64,000 bases of DNA. Source: Phyllobacterium sp. 21LDTY02-6 (GTDB lineage: Bacteria; Pseudomonadota; Alphaproteobacteria; Rhizobiales; Rhizobiaceae). Location: positions 861,435 to 925,434 of the forward strand of contig NZ_JAMJWD020000002.1 in the NCBI RefSeq assembly GCF_023554255.2, given 5' to 3'. The notes under the pieces were generated by a model. The model did no database searches and was not told where the DNA came from. It was given only the letters and a program-made list of their open reading frames with translations. A program made the translations under genes and the position numbers. Positions 8,209 through 18,677 of the stretch are shown one piece after another (positions within the stretch are counted from its first letter, which is position 1; each line of letters starts with the position of its first letter).

Positions 8209-8838
8209 GTGCATCATCCGTCTTCCGTCAAAGAGCTGAAAAAAACGCTGCGTCTCGAGGCTTTGGCCAGGCGCGACGCGCTGTCCGCCGAATATCGGGC
8301 GCAGGCCTCGCAGCGGATCGCGGCAGCGGGGCTCGAGACTATTCCTGTCGCGCCCGGCGAAATCGTCTCCGGCTTCTGGCCCATCCGCTCCGAGGTCGAC
8401 CTGCGGCCGCTGCTGCACGCGCTGGCCCAGGGCGGTGCGCGGCTTTGCCTGCCGGCCATCATCGACAAGCAGACCATTGTCTTCCGCGAGCATCGCGACG
8501 ATGCGGCGATGGTGGAGACGGGCTTCGGCACGTCGGGTCCCGCCGAGGATGCGCCCGTGCTCGATCCGCGGCTGATGCTGGTGCCGCTGGCCGCTTTCGA
8601 TGCGCGCGGCCATCGCATAGGCTATGGCGCCGGCTATTACGACCGGGCGATCGCCGCGCTTCGCCGCAAGGGCGCCCGGCCGCGCCTCGTCGGCATCGCC
8701 TTCGACTGCCAGCAGGTGGCGACCGTGCCCGACGAGCCGCATGATGTGCCGCTGGCGGCCATCCTCACCGAAAGCGGCTTGCGCCGCTTCGCAACGACCG
8801 ATAAAGCCAGTGAAAATACCTTCAGGATGGATGTGTGA
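8209..8838 (+). CDS. 5-formyltetrahydrofolate cyclo-ligase
   Basis: A 209-aa enzyme that converts 5-formyl-THF to 5,10-methenyl-THF using ATP (YgfA/MTHFS family). Diagnostic motifs are the N-terminal RRDAL-type region (LEALARRDALS), the substrate loop (GFWPIRSEVDLRPLL) and the ATP/folate motif DARGHRIGYGAGYYDRAI. No ATG is available. The frame also has a GTG at 8152, but that lies inside the 6S RNA; the GTG at 8209 fits the family length better. Neither has a strong ribosome site. The stop overlaps the next gene's GTG by 4 bp. Confidence 0.88.
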   Translation: MHHPSSVKELKKTLRLEALARRDALSAEYRAQASQRIAAAGLETIPVAPGEIVSGFWPIRSEVDLRPLLHALAQGGARLCLPAIIDKQTIVFREHRDDAAMVETGFGTSGPAEDAPVLDPRLMLVPLAAFDARGHRIGYGAGYYDRAIAALRRKGARPRLVGIAFDCQQVATVPDEPHDVPLAAILTESGLRRFATTDKASENTFRMDV

Positions 8839-9659
8839 GATTACTTTTTCTTGGTGATATGGTTGGACGCACGGGACGCACCGCGGTCCATGAGAAGCTG
8901 CCGGGGCTGATCGTCGATCTGAAGCTCGATTTCGTCATCGTCAACGGTGAGAATGCGGCGGGCGGTTTCGGCATTACCGAGGAAATCTTCCGCGATACGA
9001 TCGGCGCCGGCGCCGATGTGGTGACGACCGGCAACCACGTCTGGGACCAGCGCGAGGCGCTCATCTTCGCCGCCCGCGAGGAACGGTTCCTGCGCCCCGC
9101 CAACTTTCCGGTCGGCACGGCCGGCAAGGGCTCGGGCGTCTATCTCGCCAGGAACGGCGCGCGCATCCTCGTATCCAACATCATGGGCCGGGTCTTCATG
9201 CATCCCGACCTGCACGACCCCTTCACGGTGGCGGAGGAGATCCTCGCCGCCTGTCCGCTCGGCGAGCAGGCGGATGCGGTCGTCTTCGATTTTCACGCGG
9301 AAGCCACCAGCGAGAAGCAGTGTTTCGGCCATTTCGTCGATGGAAGGGCCAGTCTCGTCGTCGGCACCCATACGCATGTGCCGACCGCCGACGCGCAGAT
9401 ACTCAATGGCGGCACGGCCTATATGTCCGATGCCGGCATGTGCGGCGATTATGATTCCTCCCTCGGCATGGAAAAGGAGGAGCCGCTCAACCGTTTCCTG
9501 TCGAAAGTGCCGAAAGGCCGCTTCGAAGCCGCCAGCGGCCCGGCCACGATCTGCGGCGTCGGTGTCGATATTTCCGACCGCACCGGCCTTGCCGAAAGGA
9601 TTGCACCGCTGCGCATCGGACCGCGGCTTGAAGAAACCATACCGGCATTCTGGAAATAA
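8835..9659 (+). CDS. TIGR00282-family metallophosphoesterase (YmdB-like)
   Basis: A 274-aa calcineurin-like phosphoesterase. The metal-binding motifs are in order: LFLGDMVG (residues 4-11), NGENAAGGFGIT, GNHVWDQ, DFHAEATSEKQ and GTHTHVPTAD. The Bacillus homologue YmdB is a cyclic-nucleotide phosphodiesterase that affects biofilm and motility decisions; the role in alphaproteobacteria is unproven. It starts with GTG overlapping the cyclo-ligase stop, so the two are translated together. Position next to ygfA and 6S RNA is a conserved alphaproteobacterial arrangement as I recall it. Confidence 0.88.
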   Translation: MRLLFLGDMVGRTGRTAVHEKLPGLIVDLKLDFVIVNGENAAGGFGITEEIFRDTIGAGADVVTTGNHVWDQREALIFAAREERFLRPANFPVGTAGKGSGVYLARNGARILVSNIMGRVFMHPDLHDPFTVAEEILAACPLGEQADAVVFDFHAEATSEKQCFGHFVDGRASLVVGTHTHVPTADAQILNGGTAYMSDAGMCGDYDSSLGMEKEEPLNRFLSKVPKGRFEAASGPATICGVGVDISDRTGLAERIAPLRIGPRLEETIPAFWK

Positions 9660-9741
9660 GTTGACCATTTCAGCACATGCAGACTTAATTCGCCCAAATG
9701 CTTCGCACCATCCGGTCACTCAACAAGGAATGTAAGACCCC

Positions 9742-10485
9742 ATGGAAGCCCTGCTCTCTCATTTCGATTTCATCTATCAGCCAGCCGGCCTGATCGCGCT
9801 CGTCACCCTGGTGGTGATGGAGGTCGTGCTCGGCATCGACAATCTGATCTTCATATCGATCCTGACCAACAAGCTGCCGCAGGAGCAGCAGGCCCGTGCC
9901 CGCCGGCTCGGCATCGGCGCCGCCCTCATCCTGCGGCTCGCGCTGCTGTTCACCATTTCGATCATCGTCCAGCTGACGGAGCCGGTCTTCGAGGCGTTCG
10001 GGCATGGCTTCTCCTGGCGCGACATTATCCTCATCGCCGGTGGTCTCTTCCTCGTGTGGAAGGCTACCAAGGAGATCCACCACACGGTGGACCACGAGGA
10101 TGCCAAGGAAGACGTGATCGGCAAGCAGGTGACCCTGACGATGGGCGGCGCCATCACGCAGATATTGCTGCTGGACCTGGTTTTCTCCGTCGATTCCATC
10201 ATTACCGCGGTCGGAATGACCGATGAGATCGTCATCATGATCATCGCGGTCATCACCGCCGTCGGCGTCATGCTGTTCGCGGCGGAACCGCTTTCGCGCT
10301 TCATCGCCGCCAATCCGACGATCGTGATGCTGGCGCTCGGCTTCCTGCTGATGATCGGCATGACGCTGATCGCCGATGGCTTCGGCTTCCACGTGCCGAA
10401 GGGCTATATCTACGCGGCCATGGGCTTCTCCGCACTGGTCGAAGGGCTCAACATGCTTGCCCGGCGCCGCAAGAAGAAGCATTAG
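9742..10485 (+). CDS. TerC-family integral membrane protein
   Basis: A 247-aa protein with about seven membrane helices. TerC signatures are visible as [13 protein letters not shown] near the N-terminus and [16 protein letters not shown] in the middle, each with an intramembrane acidic residue. TerC-type proteins are linked to tellurite resistance and, more generally, to manganese/metal export. A basic tail (RRRKKKH) lies in the cytoplasm. The gene is 27 bp upstream of bioY and probably co-transcribed with it. Confidence 0.88.
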   Translation: MEALLSHFDFIYQPAGLIALVTLVVMEVVLGIDNLIFISILTNKLPQEQQARARRLGIGAALILRLALLFTISIIVQLTEPVFEAFGHGFSWRDIILIAGGLFLVWKATKEIHHTVDHEDAKEDVIGKQVTLTMGGAITQILLLDLVFSVDSIITAVGMTDEIVIMIIAVITAVGVMLFAAEPLSRFIAANPTIVMLALGFLLMIGMTLIADGFGFHVPKGYIYAAMGFSALVEGLNMLARRRKKKH

Positions 10486-10512
10486 AAACGAACGGATTTC
10501 AAGGAGTACCAA

Positions 10513-11088
10513 ATGACCCCGAATGTGCTGCCAGAGGCCTATGTGCCGCTGAAACTGGCGAACGGGAACCTCGCCTACCAGGTTCTCGCCGTCCTCCTCG
10601 GCACGGCATTTCTCGCCGCGAGCTCGTGGATCGAGGTGCCGATGTATCCGGTGCCGGTGACGATGCAGACCTTCGCGGTGACGCTTGTCGGCGCGCTTTA
10701 TGGCTGGCGCCTCGGCGCTGTCACGGTGCTCGCCTGGCTGGGCGAAGCGATGATCGGTTTCCCGGTTCTTGCCGGCGGGGCAGGCGGCTTCGTCCATTTC
10801 GTCGGGCCGACGGCCGGCTATCTCGCGGGCTTCGTGGCGGCAGCCGCAGCGGCCGGCTTCCTCGCAGAGCGCGGCCTGACCCGCAATCCGCTGGCGTCGT
10901 CGCTCGTCATGCTCGCCGGCAATGTCATCTGCCTGGCGCTCGGCGCGGCATGGCTCAGCTACCTGTTCGGATTCGAAATCGCCTGGACGAGCGGCGTTGC
11001 ACCGTTCCTTGCCGGCGCGGTGCTCAAATCCGCCTTGGCGGCCGCGACGATCGAGATCATGCGCCGCCGGGGTCTGCGCCTGTCTTGA
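10513..11088 (+). CDS. bioY: biotin transporter BioY
   Basis: A 191-aa substrate-binding S component of a biotin ECF transporter, with six membrane helices. Family motifs include VPMYPVPVTMQTFAVTLVGA near residue 40-60 and GPTAGYLAGFVAAA around 98-111. In many alphaproteobacteria BioY works without, or with distant, BioMN; no bioMN genes are in this window. An AAGGAG site precedes the ATG. The next gene (DUF1284) starts at a TTG that overlaps the bioY stop. Confidence 0.92.
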   Translation: MTPNVLPEAYVPLKLANGNLAYQVLAVLLGTAFLAASSWIEVPMYPVPVTMQTFAVTLVGALYGWRLGAVTVLAWLGEAMIGFPVLAGGAGGFVHFVGPTAGYLAGFVAAAAAAGFLAERGLTRNPLASSLVMLAGNVICLALGAAWLSYLFGFEIAWTSGVAPFLAGAVLKSALAAATIEIMRRRGLRLS

Positions 11089-11531
11089 CGGTCAGGCTTC
11101 GCCCGCATCACTTGTTGTGCATGCTGACCTATGTCGGCAAGGGCTATAGCGAGGCCTTCGTCGACAATTACGACAGGATCATAGCAAGGCTCTCGGCGGG
11201 CGAGGATGTGCTGATATGTGAGGGGCCGGACGATGTCTGCGGCCCCTTGCTCGTTTCCGCCGATGCGCATTGCCACCGGGAGAGCGTAACCGTCCGCGAC
11301 CGCAACGCCTTGCGCGAAGTCGGGCTGCTGCAGGGGCGGCCCCTTGCCGTCGGCGACACGATGCGGCTCGATGCCGGGCTGCTGGCGGCGTTTCGCGACG
11401 CCTTTGCCAAGGGTGCGACGCGCAGCGCCTGCGGCGGCTGCGAATGGGCGGATCTCTGCTCGCGCGTGGCGAAATCGGGCTTCGACAATGTCAGGCTGGT
11501 GGCCGGTGCGGTTCGGCACACGGCACAGTAG
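11085..11531 (+). CDS. DUF1284 domain-containing protein
   Basis: A 148-aa protein of unknown function. The characteristic N-terminus VRLRPHHLLCMLTYVGKGYS and the C-terminal Cys-rich motif RSACGGCEWADLC (with Cys in LICEGPDDVCGPL) suggest a metal or Fe-S site. No ATG lies near the homologous N-terminus. The only sensible start is a TTG at 11085 that overlaps the bioY stop (TTGA), so the protein probably depends on coupled translation. Association with bioY is positional only. Confidence 0.8.
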   Translation: MTVRLRPHHLLCMLTYVGKGYSEAFVDNYDRIIARLSAGEDVLICEGPDDVCGPLLVSADAHCHRESVTVRDRNALREVGLLQGRPLAVGDTMRLDAGLLAAFRDAFAKGATRSACGGCEWADLCSRVAKSGFDNVRLVAGAVRHTAQ

Positions 11532-11597
11532 ACGAACAGGGCGTTTTTCCCTATAAGGGCGCCATTCCAAAATCGCGATAATCTATGCAGGGGCGCC

Positions 11598-12347
11598 ATG
11601 GCCGGCCATTCACAGTTCAAGAACATCATGCATCGCAAGGGGCGTCAGGACGCCGTGCGGTCGAAAATCTTCTCCAAGCTCGGGCGCGAAATCACCGTCG
11701 CCGCCAAGCAGGGCCTGCCGGACCCGGCAATGAACCCGCGCCTGCGCCTGGCGGTGCAGAACGCCAGGGCTCAGTCCATGCCGAAGGACAATATCGAGCG
11801 GGCGATCAAGAAGGCGGCCGGCGGCGATGGCGACAATTACGAGGAAGTGCGCTATGAGGGCTACGGCCCGGGTGGCGTCGCCGTCATCGTCGAAGCCCTG
11901 ACCGACAATCGCAACCGCACCGCCTCCAATGTGCGCGCCGCCTTCACCAAGGCCGGCGGTGCGCTGGGCGAAACCGGCTCCGTCGGCTTCATGTTCAGCC
12001 GCGTCGGCGAAATCACCTACAAGCCCGAGGCGGGCGACGCCGACAAGATCATGGAAGCCGCCATCGAGGCGGGCGCCGAGGATGTGCAGAGCGACGAGGA
12101 CGGCCATGTCATCCTCTGCGCCTTCGAGGATATTGGCGAGGTCTCCAAGGCGCTGGAAGCTGCGCTCGGCGAGGCCGAATCGGTCAAGGCGATCTGGAAG
12201 CCGGCGACCACCGCTCCCGTCGATGAAGACAAGGCACAATCGGTGCTGCGGCTGATCGCGACGCTCGACGATGATGACGACGTGCAGAACGTCTATGCCA
12301 ATTTCGAAGTCAGCGACGAGGTTCTCGCCAAGCTCAGCGCCGCCTGA
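11598..12347 (+). CDS. YebC/PmpR-family regulatory protein
   Basis: A 249-aa TACO1/YebC-family protein. The conserved start [18 protein letters not shown], the [13 protein letters not shown] motif and the [19 protein letters not shown] segment are all present. Members are described either as DNA-binding transcriptional regulators or as factors that help ribosomes through proline-rich stretches; the sequence does not decide between these. It is a single gene followed by a strong terminator at 12372. Confidence 0.93.
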   Translation: MAGHSQFKNIMHRKGRQDAVRSKIFSKLGREITVAAKQGLPDPAMNPRLRLAVQNARAQSMPKDNIERAIKKAAGGDGDNYEEVRYEGYGPGGVAVIVEALTDNRNRTASNVRAAFTKAGGALGETGSVGFMFSRVGEITYKPEAGDADKIMEAAIEAGAEDVQSDEDGHVILCAFEDIGEVSKALEAALGEAESVKAIWKPATTAPVDEDKAQSVLRLIATLDDDDDVQNVYANFEVSDEVLAKLSAA

Positions 12348-12371
12348 ACCGCGGCCTCGACCAGATGATGA

Positions 12372-12412
12372 AAGCCCTGCCCGACGCGTGTCGGGCAGGG
12401 CTTTTGTTTTCT
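12372..12412 (+). terminator. Rho-independent terminator of yebC
   Basis: A 14-bp perfect stem (AAGCCCTGCCCGAC pairs with GTCGGGCAGGGCTT) with a GCGT loop, followed by TTTTGTTTTCTT. It lies between converging genes and its A-rich left side may give weak termination for the permease as well. Confidence 0.93.
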
Positions 12413-12438
12413 TGAGCGTCCGGAGACAGGAGTGCGCG

Positions 12439-13857
12439 TTAGTTTACCGGCCCGTCGCCGCCGAGCGCCGATAGATCGCCGGTGGATTGCACGCCCGTTG
12501 CCCGGTTCACCAGCACGGTGACGACCCACAGCACCACGCCCACGGCGATGAGCACGCCGGCGATCTTGTATTGTACCGGATCGCGCCCGGTCCAAGGGCC
12601 GGCGAAGAAGGCGCAGGAGATGGCGCCGACGATCGGCAGCAGGGTCGGGGTGCGGAAGTGGTCGTGCTCCACCTTCTCGCGGCGCAGGACGAGCACCGCG
12701 ACATTGACGATCGTGAACACGAAGAGCAGCAGAAGCGCCGTGGTGCCGCCGAGGGCCGGCACCTCGCCCACGAACAATATCAGGCCGAAGGCGAGCAGCG
12801 TCGTGAAGCCGATGGCCCAATAGGGCGTGCGGCGCGTCGGATGCACCTTGCCGAAAAGCGGCGGCAGCACATGTTCGCGGCTCATGCCATAGACGAGGCG
12901 ACTCGCCATCAGCATGTTGATGAGCGCGCTGTTCGCCACGGCAAACATGGTGATGAAGCCGAAGATCCAGATCGGAAATCCGGGCGCTCCGGCCTGCACC
13001 ACCTTGAGCAGGGGCGTCTCGCCCTCGCCAAGCTCTGCGGGGGATACGAGCGTAATCGACGAGATCGAGACCAGCACGTAGATCAGCCCGGTTATCAGCA
13101 GGCCGGTAAGGAGAACCTTCGGGAAGATGCCCGACGGATTCTTGCATTCCTCCGCCATGTTGACGGAATCCTCGAAACCGACCATGGCGAAGAAGGCGAG
13201 GGTGGTTGCCGCCATGACCGACCAGAATATGCTGCTGTCCGGCGTCGAGGCGAACTGGGTGATGCGGGAAACATCGCCCTGTCCCCCGGCGATGGCCCAC
13301 AGGCCGATGAAGATGATGATCAGCAGGCCGGTGAGTTCGACCATGGTCAATACGACATTGGCCTTGACGCTTTCGCCGACGCCACGGAAATTGATGATCG
13401 CGACGAGCGCCATGAAGGCGAGGCCGACAAGCGAGATCCCTATGCCCGCCTCGAGATTGAGCTGGAACGCGCCTGAAAGATTGGCCGCGAATGCCCGCGA
13501 TGCCGTCGACGCCGAGGTGATGCCGGAGCACATGACGGTGAAGGCGACGATGAATGTGATGAAATGGATGCCGAAAGCCTTGTGGGTATAAAGCGCGGCG
13601 CCCGCCGCCTTCGGATATTTGGTGACGAGTTCGAGATAGCTGAAGGCTGTCACCACGGCCACGACGAACGCGATGAGGAAGGGCAGCCAGACCACGCCGC
13701 CAACCTGCTTGGCGACCTGGCCGGTCAGGGCATAGATGCCCGTGCCCAGAATATCGCCGACTATGAAGAGAAGAAGTAGCCAGGGTCCCATGACCCTATG
13801 CAGACTGGGCTCGATTTCGGCGCCAGTCTTGCTCGTCGCGGAAGCCGCGTTTGCCAT
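12439..13857 (-). CDS. APC-family amino acid permease
   Basis: A 472-aa inner-membrane transporter with about 12 helices. The first helix carries the APC signature GDILGTGIYALTGQVAK, used for substrate and ion binding, and a later SRLVYGMSRE segment is typical of the superfamily. The frame extends 8 codons further upstream, but the start at 13857 (MANAASATSK) is set by a GGGAGGA site. The substrate is not evident; cationic or small neutral amino acids are plausible. It stands alone, with a repeat array upstream. Confidence 0.88.
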   Translation of the reverse strand: MANAASATSKTGAEIEPSLHRVMGPWLLLLFIVGDILGTGIYALTGQVAKQVGGVVWLPFLIAFVVAVVTAFSYLELVTKYPKAAGAALYTHKAFGIHFITFIVAFTVMCSGITSASTASRAFAANLSGAFQLNLEAGIGISLVGLAFMALVAIINFRGVGESVKANVVLTMVELTGLLIIIFIGLWAIAGGQGDVSRITQFASTPDSSIFWSVMAATTLAFFAMVGFEDSVNMAEECKNPSGIFPKVLLTGLLITGLIYVLVSISSITLVSPAELGEGETPLLKVVQAGAPGFPIWIFGFITMFAVANSALINMLMASRLVYGMSREHVLPPLFGKVHPTRRTPYWAIGFTTLLAFGLILFVGEVPALGGTTALLLLFVFTIVNVAVLVLRREKVEHDHFRTPTLLPIVGAISCAFFAGPWTGRDPVQYKIAGVLIAVGVVLWVVTVLVNRATGVQSTGDLSALGGDGPVN

Positions 13858-13927
13858 GGATAATCCTCCCTTGCGCGCCACAACTGTTGGAAAAGCTATT
13901 GGCGAATCAGAAACTTGTCAAACAGGC

Positions 13928-15170
13928 CTGGTGATGCAGCGCTTTAAAGGGATTGCAGCAACGTTGCTGCGCCCTTCGACAGGCTCAGGATGAGGGAGAG
14001 TAGAGTTTTGCAGAGGGGATAGTTCTGCAAGGTTTCAAACCTGGCTCCCAACCTTCCCGCCACCAACCCACGTCCCTCATGCTGAGCCCTTTATGGTGAG
14101 TTCGTCGACCACGAAGCACGCACTATTTTGATGCGGTGCTATAAAAAAGCGATTGCACAAACGTTGCTGCGCCCTTCGACAAGCTCAGGATGAGGGAGAG
14201 TAGAGTTTTGCAGGGGGATAATTCTGCGAGGTTTCAGATCTTGGTTCCCAACCTTCCCGCCACCAACCCACGTCCCTCATGCTGAGCCCTTTATGGTGAG
14301 TTCGTCGACCACGAAGCACGCACTATTTTGATGCGGTGCTATAAAAAAGCGATTGCACAAACGTTGCTGCGCCCTTCGACAGGCTCAGGATGAGGGAGAG
14401 TAGAGTTTTGCAGGGGGATAATTCAGCGAGGTTTCAGATCCTGGCTCCCGACTTTTCTGTAATCAAATCAATCATCCTCATCCTGAGCTTGTTGAATGAC
14501 CCCACGACAGTAATGCAACGCGCGGCCCTCCGTGGGGGATAAATGGAAACTTATCCCACCTGTTTGAAACCGGGGTATTCTGCACAAATCCTTTCCAGTG
14601 GGGGAGCAGCTTCCGGTGCTGTTTCGATTGCTGGGAAAGGGTGGCGTTGCCGAAAGATCGGAAGTGACAAACCCGATTGGCCGGCAAACTGCAGAAGGAA
14701 ACGGAGGTGGCGCTTCGTTTTCCGGGTTGTTGCGTCTGACAAGCGCAGGAACAGCAGGCAAAGACGTCGCGGGCGGTCTTCGGACCTCGACCCTGATACC
14801 ACTACTGACGCGCTGAAGACCGCCCGTCTCCCCCCATTTTCAATGACCAGACGCGATTTCGCGGGCGTGGTGCGGATTTTCTGTATCCGGCATCTCCAAC
14901 AAGGGATTGCACCCCACCTCCCTCATGGTGAGCCAACCTCCCTCATGCTGAGCCTGTCGAAGCACGCACTATTTCGATGCAGCGCTGTAAGGGGACTGCA
15001 TCACCGTTGTTGCGCCCTTCGACAAGCTCAGGATGAGGGAGAGTAGAGTTTTGCAGGGTTGTAGCTGTGCGAGCTTGCAAGTGGTGAGGACTTGCAGAAC
15101 TACCACCCTGCCACCAGCCCACACCCCTCATGCTGAGCTTGTCGAAGCACGCGGTACATCACTGCAATCT
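13928..15170. repeat. array of ~200-bp tandem repeats with inverted termini
   Basis: The 1.4-kb gap between the permease and rpmE holds no credible gene. Anchors ACGTTGCTGCGCCCTTCGAC recur at 13961, 14161 and 14361, exactly 200 bp apart; the first two units are nearly identical along their whole length, the third is cut short near 14450, and a diverged fourth copy lies at about 14930-15165. Each unit starts with CTTCGACAAGCTCAGGATGA and later carries the inverse, CCTCATGCTGAGC, followed by CGAAGCACGC, so units can fold back. This short palindrome-like motif belongs to a class of dispersed intergenic repeats seen in proteobacterial genomes. No transposase is present. Confidence 0.9.
14771..14825. 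repeat. 11-bp inverted repeat inside the repeat region
   Basis: GGGCGGTCTTC (14771-14781) pairs perfectly with GAAGACCGCCC (14815-14825) across a 33-nt spacer, within the unique segment (about 14520-14890) between the third and fourth repeat copies. Its role is unknown; it could be a remnant of another small palindromic element. Confidence 0.6.
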
Positions 15171-15227
15171 ACCGGAAGGCTGCACTGCACTCTCCCAAAA
15201 TAAAGTGGCCACAAATAAAATGGCCCC

Positions 15228-15260
15228 AAAAAGAAAACGGCCCCGAAAGATCGGAGCCGT
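15228..15260 (-). terminator. Rho-independent terminator of rpmE
   Basis: Read leftward, a 10-bp stem (ACGGCTCCGA with TCGGGGCCGT, one G-T pair) with a TCTT loop is followed by TTTTCTTTTT. It lies 23 bp beyond the rpmE stop codon. Confidence 0.92.
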
Positions 15261-15283
15261 CAGACAAGCCATGGAGGCAGATA

Positions 15284-15505
15284 TTATATGCCGAGATTGG
15301 CGAAACGGCTCTTGAACTTGGAAACGCGGCCGCCACGATCGGTGAGCTGTGCGGAACCGCCGGTCCATGCCGGATGGGTGGACGGGTCGATGTCGAGGTT
15401 CATCGTGTCGCCTTCCTTGCCCCAGGTCGAACGGGTCATGTATTCGGTACCGTCGGTCATGACGACCTTGATGTTGTGGTAGTCGGGATGAATATTGGCT
15501 TTCAT
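15284..15505 (-). CDS. rpmE: 50S ribosomal protein L31
   Basis: A 73-aa L31 (bL31). [10 protein letters not shown] is the standard alphaproteobacterial start, and the [20 protein letters not shown] segment is diagnostic. It lacks the paired CxxC zinc ribbon, so it is the zinc-independent type. The frame continues upstream of 15505 but without homology; the ATG there is the family start. It has its own terminator and is divergent from the exporter gene. Confidence 0.96.
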   Translation of the reverse strand: MKANIHPDYHNIKVVMTDGTEYMTRSTWGKEGDTMNLDIDPSTHPAWTGGSAQLTDRGGRVSKFKSRFANLGI

Positions 15506-15712
15506 CGGTCTATTCCTGAACTGGTGGGCGCAGGACCGGTTCCACGAGGTTGCGTGGATTTGGTCGGTCATGTGCCGATTGTTAGAGATGAAGCCAAACG
15601 CCGCAAGGGCATGGGCTTCCAAAACTGTTGGCGAGCCTATACATCAGCCTTGGAGCAATAACAAGGCCGTATGGCTGCAAAGTCGCATCGCGGCGTTAGG
15701 AAGATCGAGGTA

Positions 15713-17518
<1,806 letters not shown>

Positions 17519-17532
17519 CGGTAGCCCTTGGA

Positions 17533-17647
17533 GTGAACTTCAGCTCGGGTCACACTAGAAATATATAGTTGCTAGTGATCCTTTCGAATCTGAAGTTCAC
17601 GACATTATTGCAGCAGCGTCAGATGAACTTCAGATTCGGGTCACTAG
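17533..17647. repeat. trio of ~25-bp repeats, direct-inverted-direct
   Basis: Copy 1 (17533-17558) and copy 3 (17623-17647) read GTGAACTTCAG or ATGAACTTCAG, then TCGGGTCAC and CTAG. Copy 2 (17572-17600) is the reverse complement of the same motif with a 4-bp expansion. Copies 2 and 3 can form a long stem. The trio fills the gap between the exporter stop and the OmpA-type gene stop; the CTA of copy 3 supplies the TAG stop of the latter. It may act as a two-way transcription or decay barrier. Confidence 0.75.
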
Positions 17648-18675
17648 CGTTCCGTCAGCTTCAATTCGATGCGGCGGTTGCGCGCCCGCACTTCCGGCGA
17701 ATTCCCCGGCTCCAATGGCTGGAATTCGCCGAAGCCCGCAGCGACCAGCCGATTGGCGGGAACGCCATTGGCCATGAGGAACTTCACCACCGAGATGGCG
17801 CGGGCGGAGGAAAGCTGCCAATTGTCCTTGAACTGGCCGGTGCCGGACAGCGCGACATCGTCGGTATGGCCGTCGACGCGCAATACCCAGTTGATCTCCT
17901 CGGGGATTTCCCGCTGCAGGTCGATCAGGGCGACCGCGAGCTTCTTCATCTCCTCCGATCCGGCAGGGTTCAGCTCGGCCGTGCCGGAGGCGAACAGGAC
18001 TTCGGACTGGAAGACGAAACGATCGCCGACGATGCGGATATTCTCGCGGTCCGACAATATTTCGCGCAGGCGGCCGAAGAAATCCGAACGGTAGCGGTTG
18101 AGCTCCTGCACCCTTTGCGCCAGCGCGACATTGAGGCGCTTGCCGAGATCGGCGATCTTGGCATTCGACTCCCGGTCGCGGGATTCCGACGCATTGAGCG
18201 CTTCCTCGAGCGCGCCGATCTGCCGGCGCAGCGCCGCGATCTGCTGGTTCAATATCTCCACCTGCGACAGCGCCCGCGCGCTGATCTGCTTTTCGTTCTC
18301 GAGCCCGGTGGAAAGCTCGTTGATCCTGCCCTCGGCCGCCGCGCCGGCGCCAGCGCCTTGCGACAGCAGCGACTGCAGCCGCGACTGTTCGTTCTGCGCA
18401 TTGGACAGCGACGCCTGCAGGTTGGCGATCGTATCCTCCAGGTCCTGCTTGTTGCCCTGTTCGAGCGACAGAAGCTGCGTCAGCTCGTTGATCTGGGCGT
18501 TCAGCCGGTTGAGCACGGCGTCCTTGCCGGTGATCTCCTGGCTGAGCAGGAACTGCGCCAGCACGAAGACGGAGAGCAGGAACATGATCGAGAGGAGCAG
18601 CGTCGACAGCGCATCGACGAAACCTGGCCAGTAATCCACATGGCGGACAGGTCTGCGGTTGCGGGCAAGCGCCAT
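17644..18675 (-). CDS. MotB/OmpA-like peptidoglycan-binding protein with coiled coil
   Basis: A 343-aa stator-type B subunit. One membrane helix (about 18-46) carries the expected proton-binding aspartate, D21, in PGFVDALSTLLL. Residues 55-200 form a long coiled coil, and residues 205-343 an OmpA peptidoglycan-binding domain (VDGHTDD, LSSARAISVV, FGEFQPL, RNRRIEL). It follows its MotA/TolQ-like partner by 2 bp, so they form a proton-driven complex of the MotAB/TolQR/ExbBD class. The gene is not in a flagellar or Tol cluster and its cellular task is unknown. Confidence 0.88.
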   Translation of the reverse strand: MALARNRRPVRHVDYWPGFVDALSTLLLSIMFLLSVFVLAQFLLSQEITGKDAVLNRLNAQINELTQLLSLEQGNKQDLEDTIANLQASLSNAQNEQSRLQSLLSQGAGAGAAAEGRINELSTGLENEKQISARALSQVEILNQQIAALRRQIGALEEALNASESRDRESNAKIADLGKRLNVALAQRVQELNRYRSDFFGRLREILSDRENIRIVGDRFVFQSEVLFASGTAELNPAGSEEMKKLAVALIDLQREIPEEINWVLRVDGHTDDVALSGTGQFKDNWQLSSARAISVVKFLMANGVPANRLVAAGFGEFQPLEPGNSPEVRARNRRIELKLTER

Positions 18676-18677
18676 CG

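Noticed and set aside
13928-14510. Possible CRISPR array because of regularly spaced repeats
   Set aside because: The period is 200 bp, the whole unit is repeated rather than a short repeat with unique spacers, and no cas genes are present.
14543-15046. Open frame of 167 codons in the repeat region
   Set aside because: Its composition is arginine/serine-rich, it runs through repeat copies and has no recognisable domain or ribosome site.
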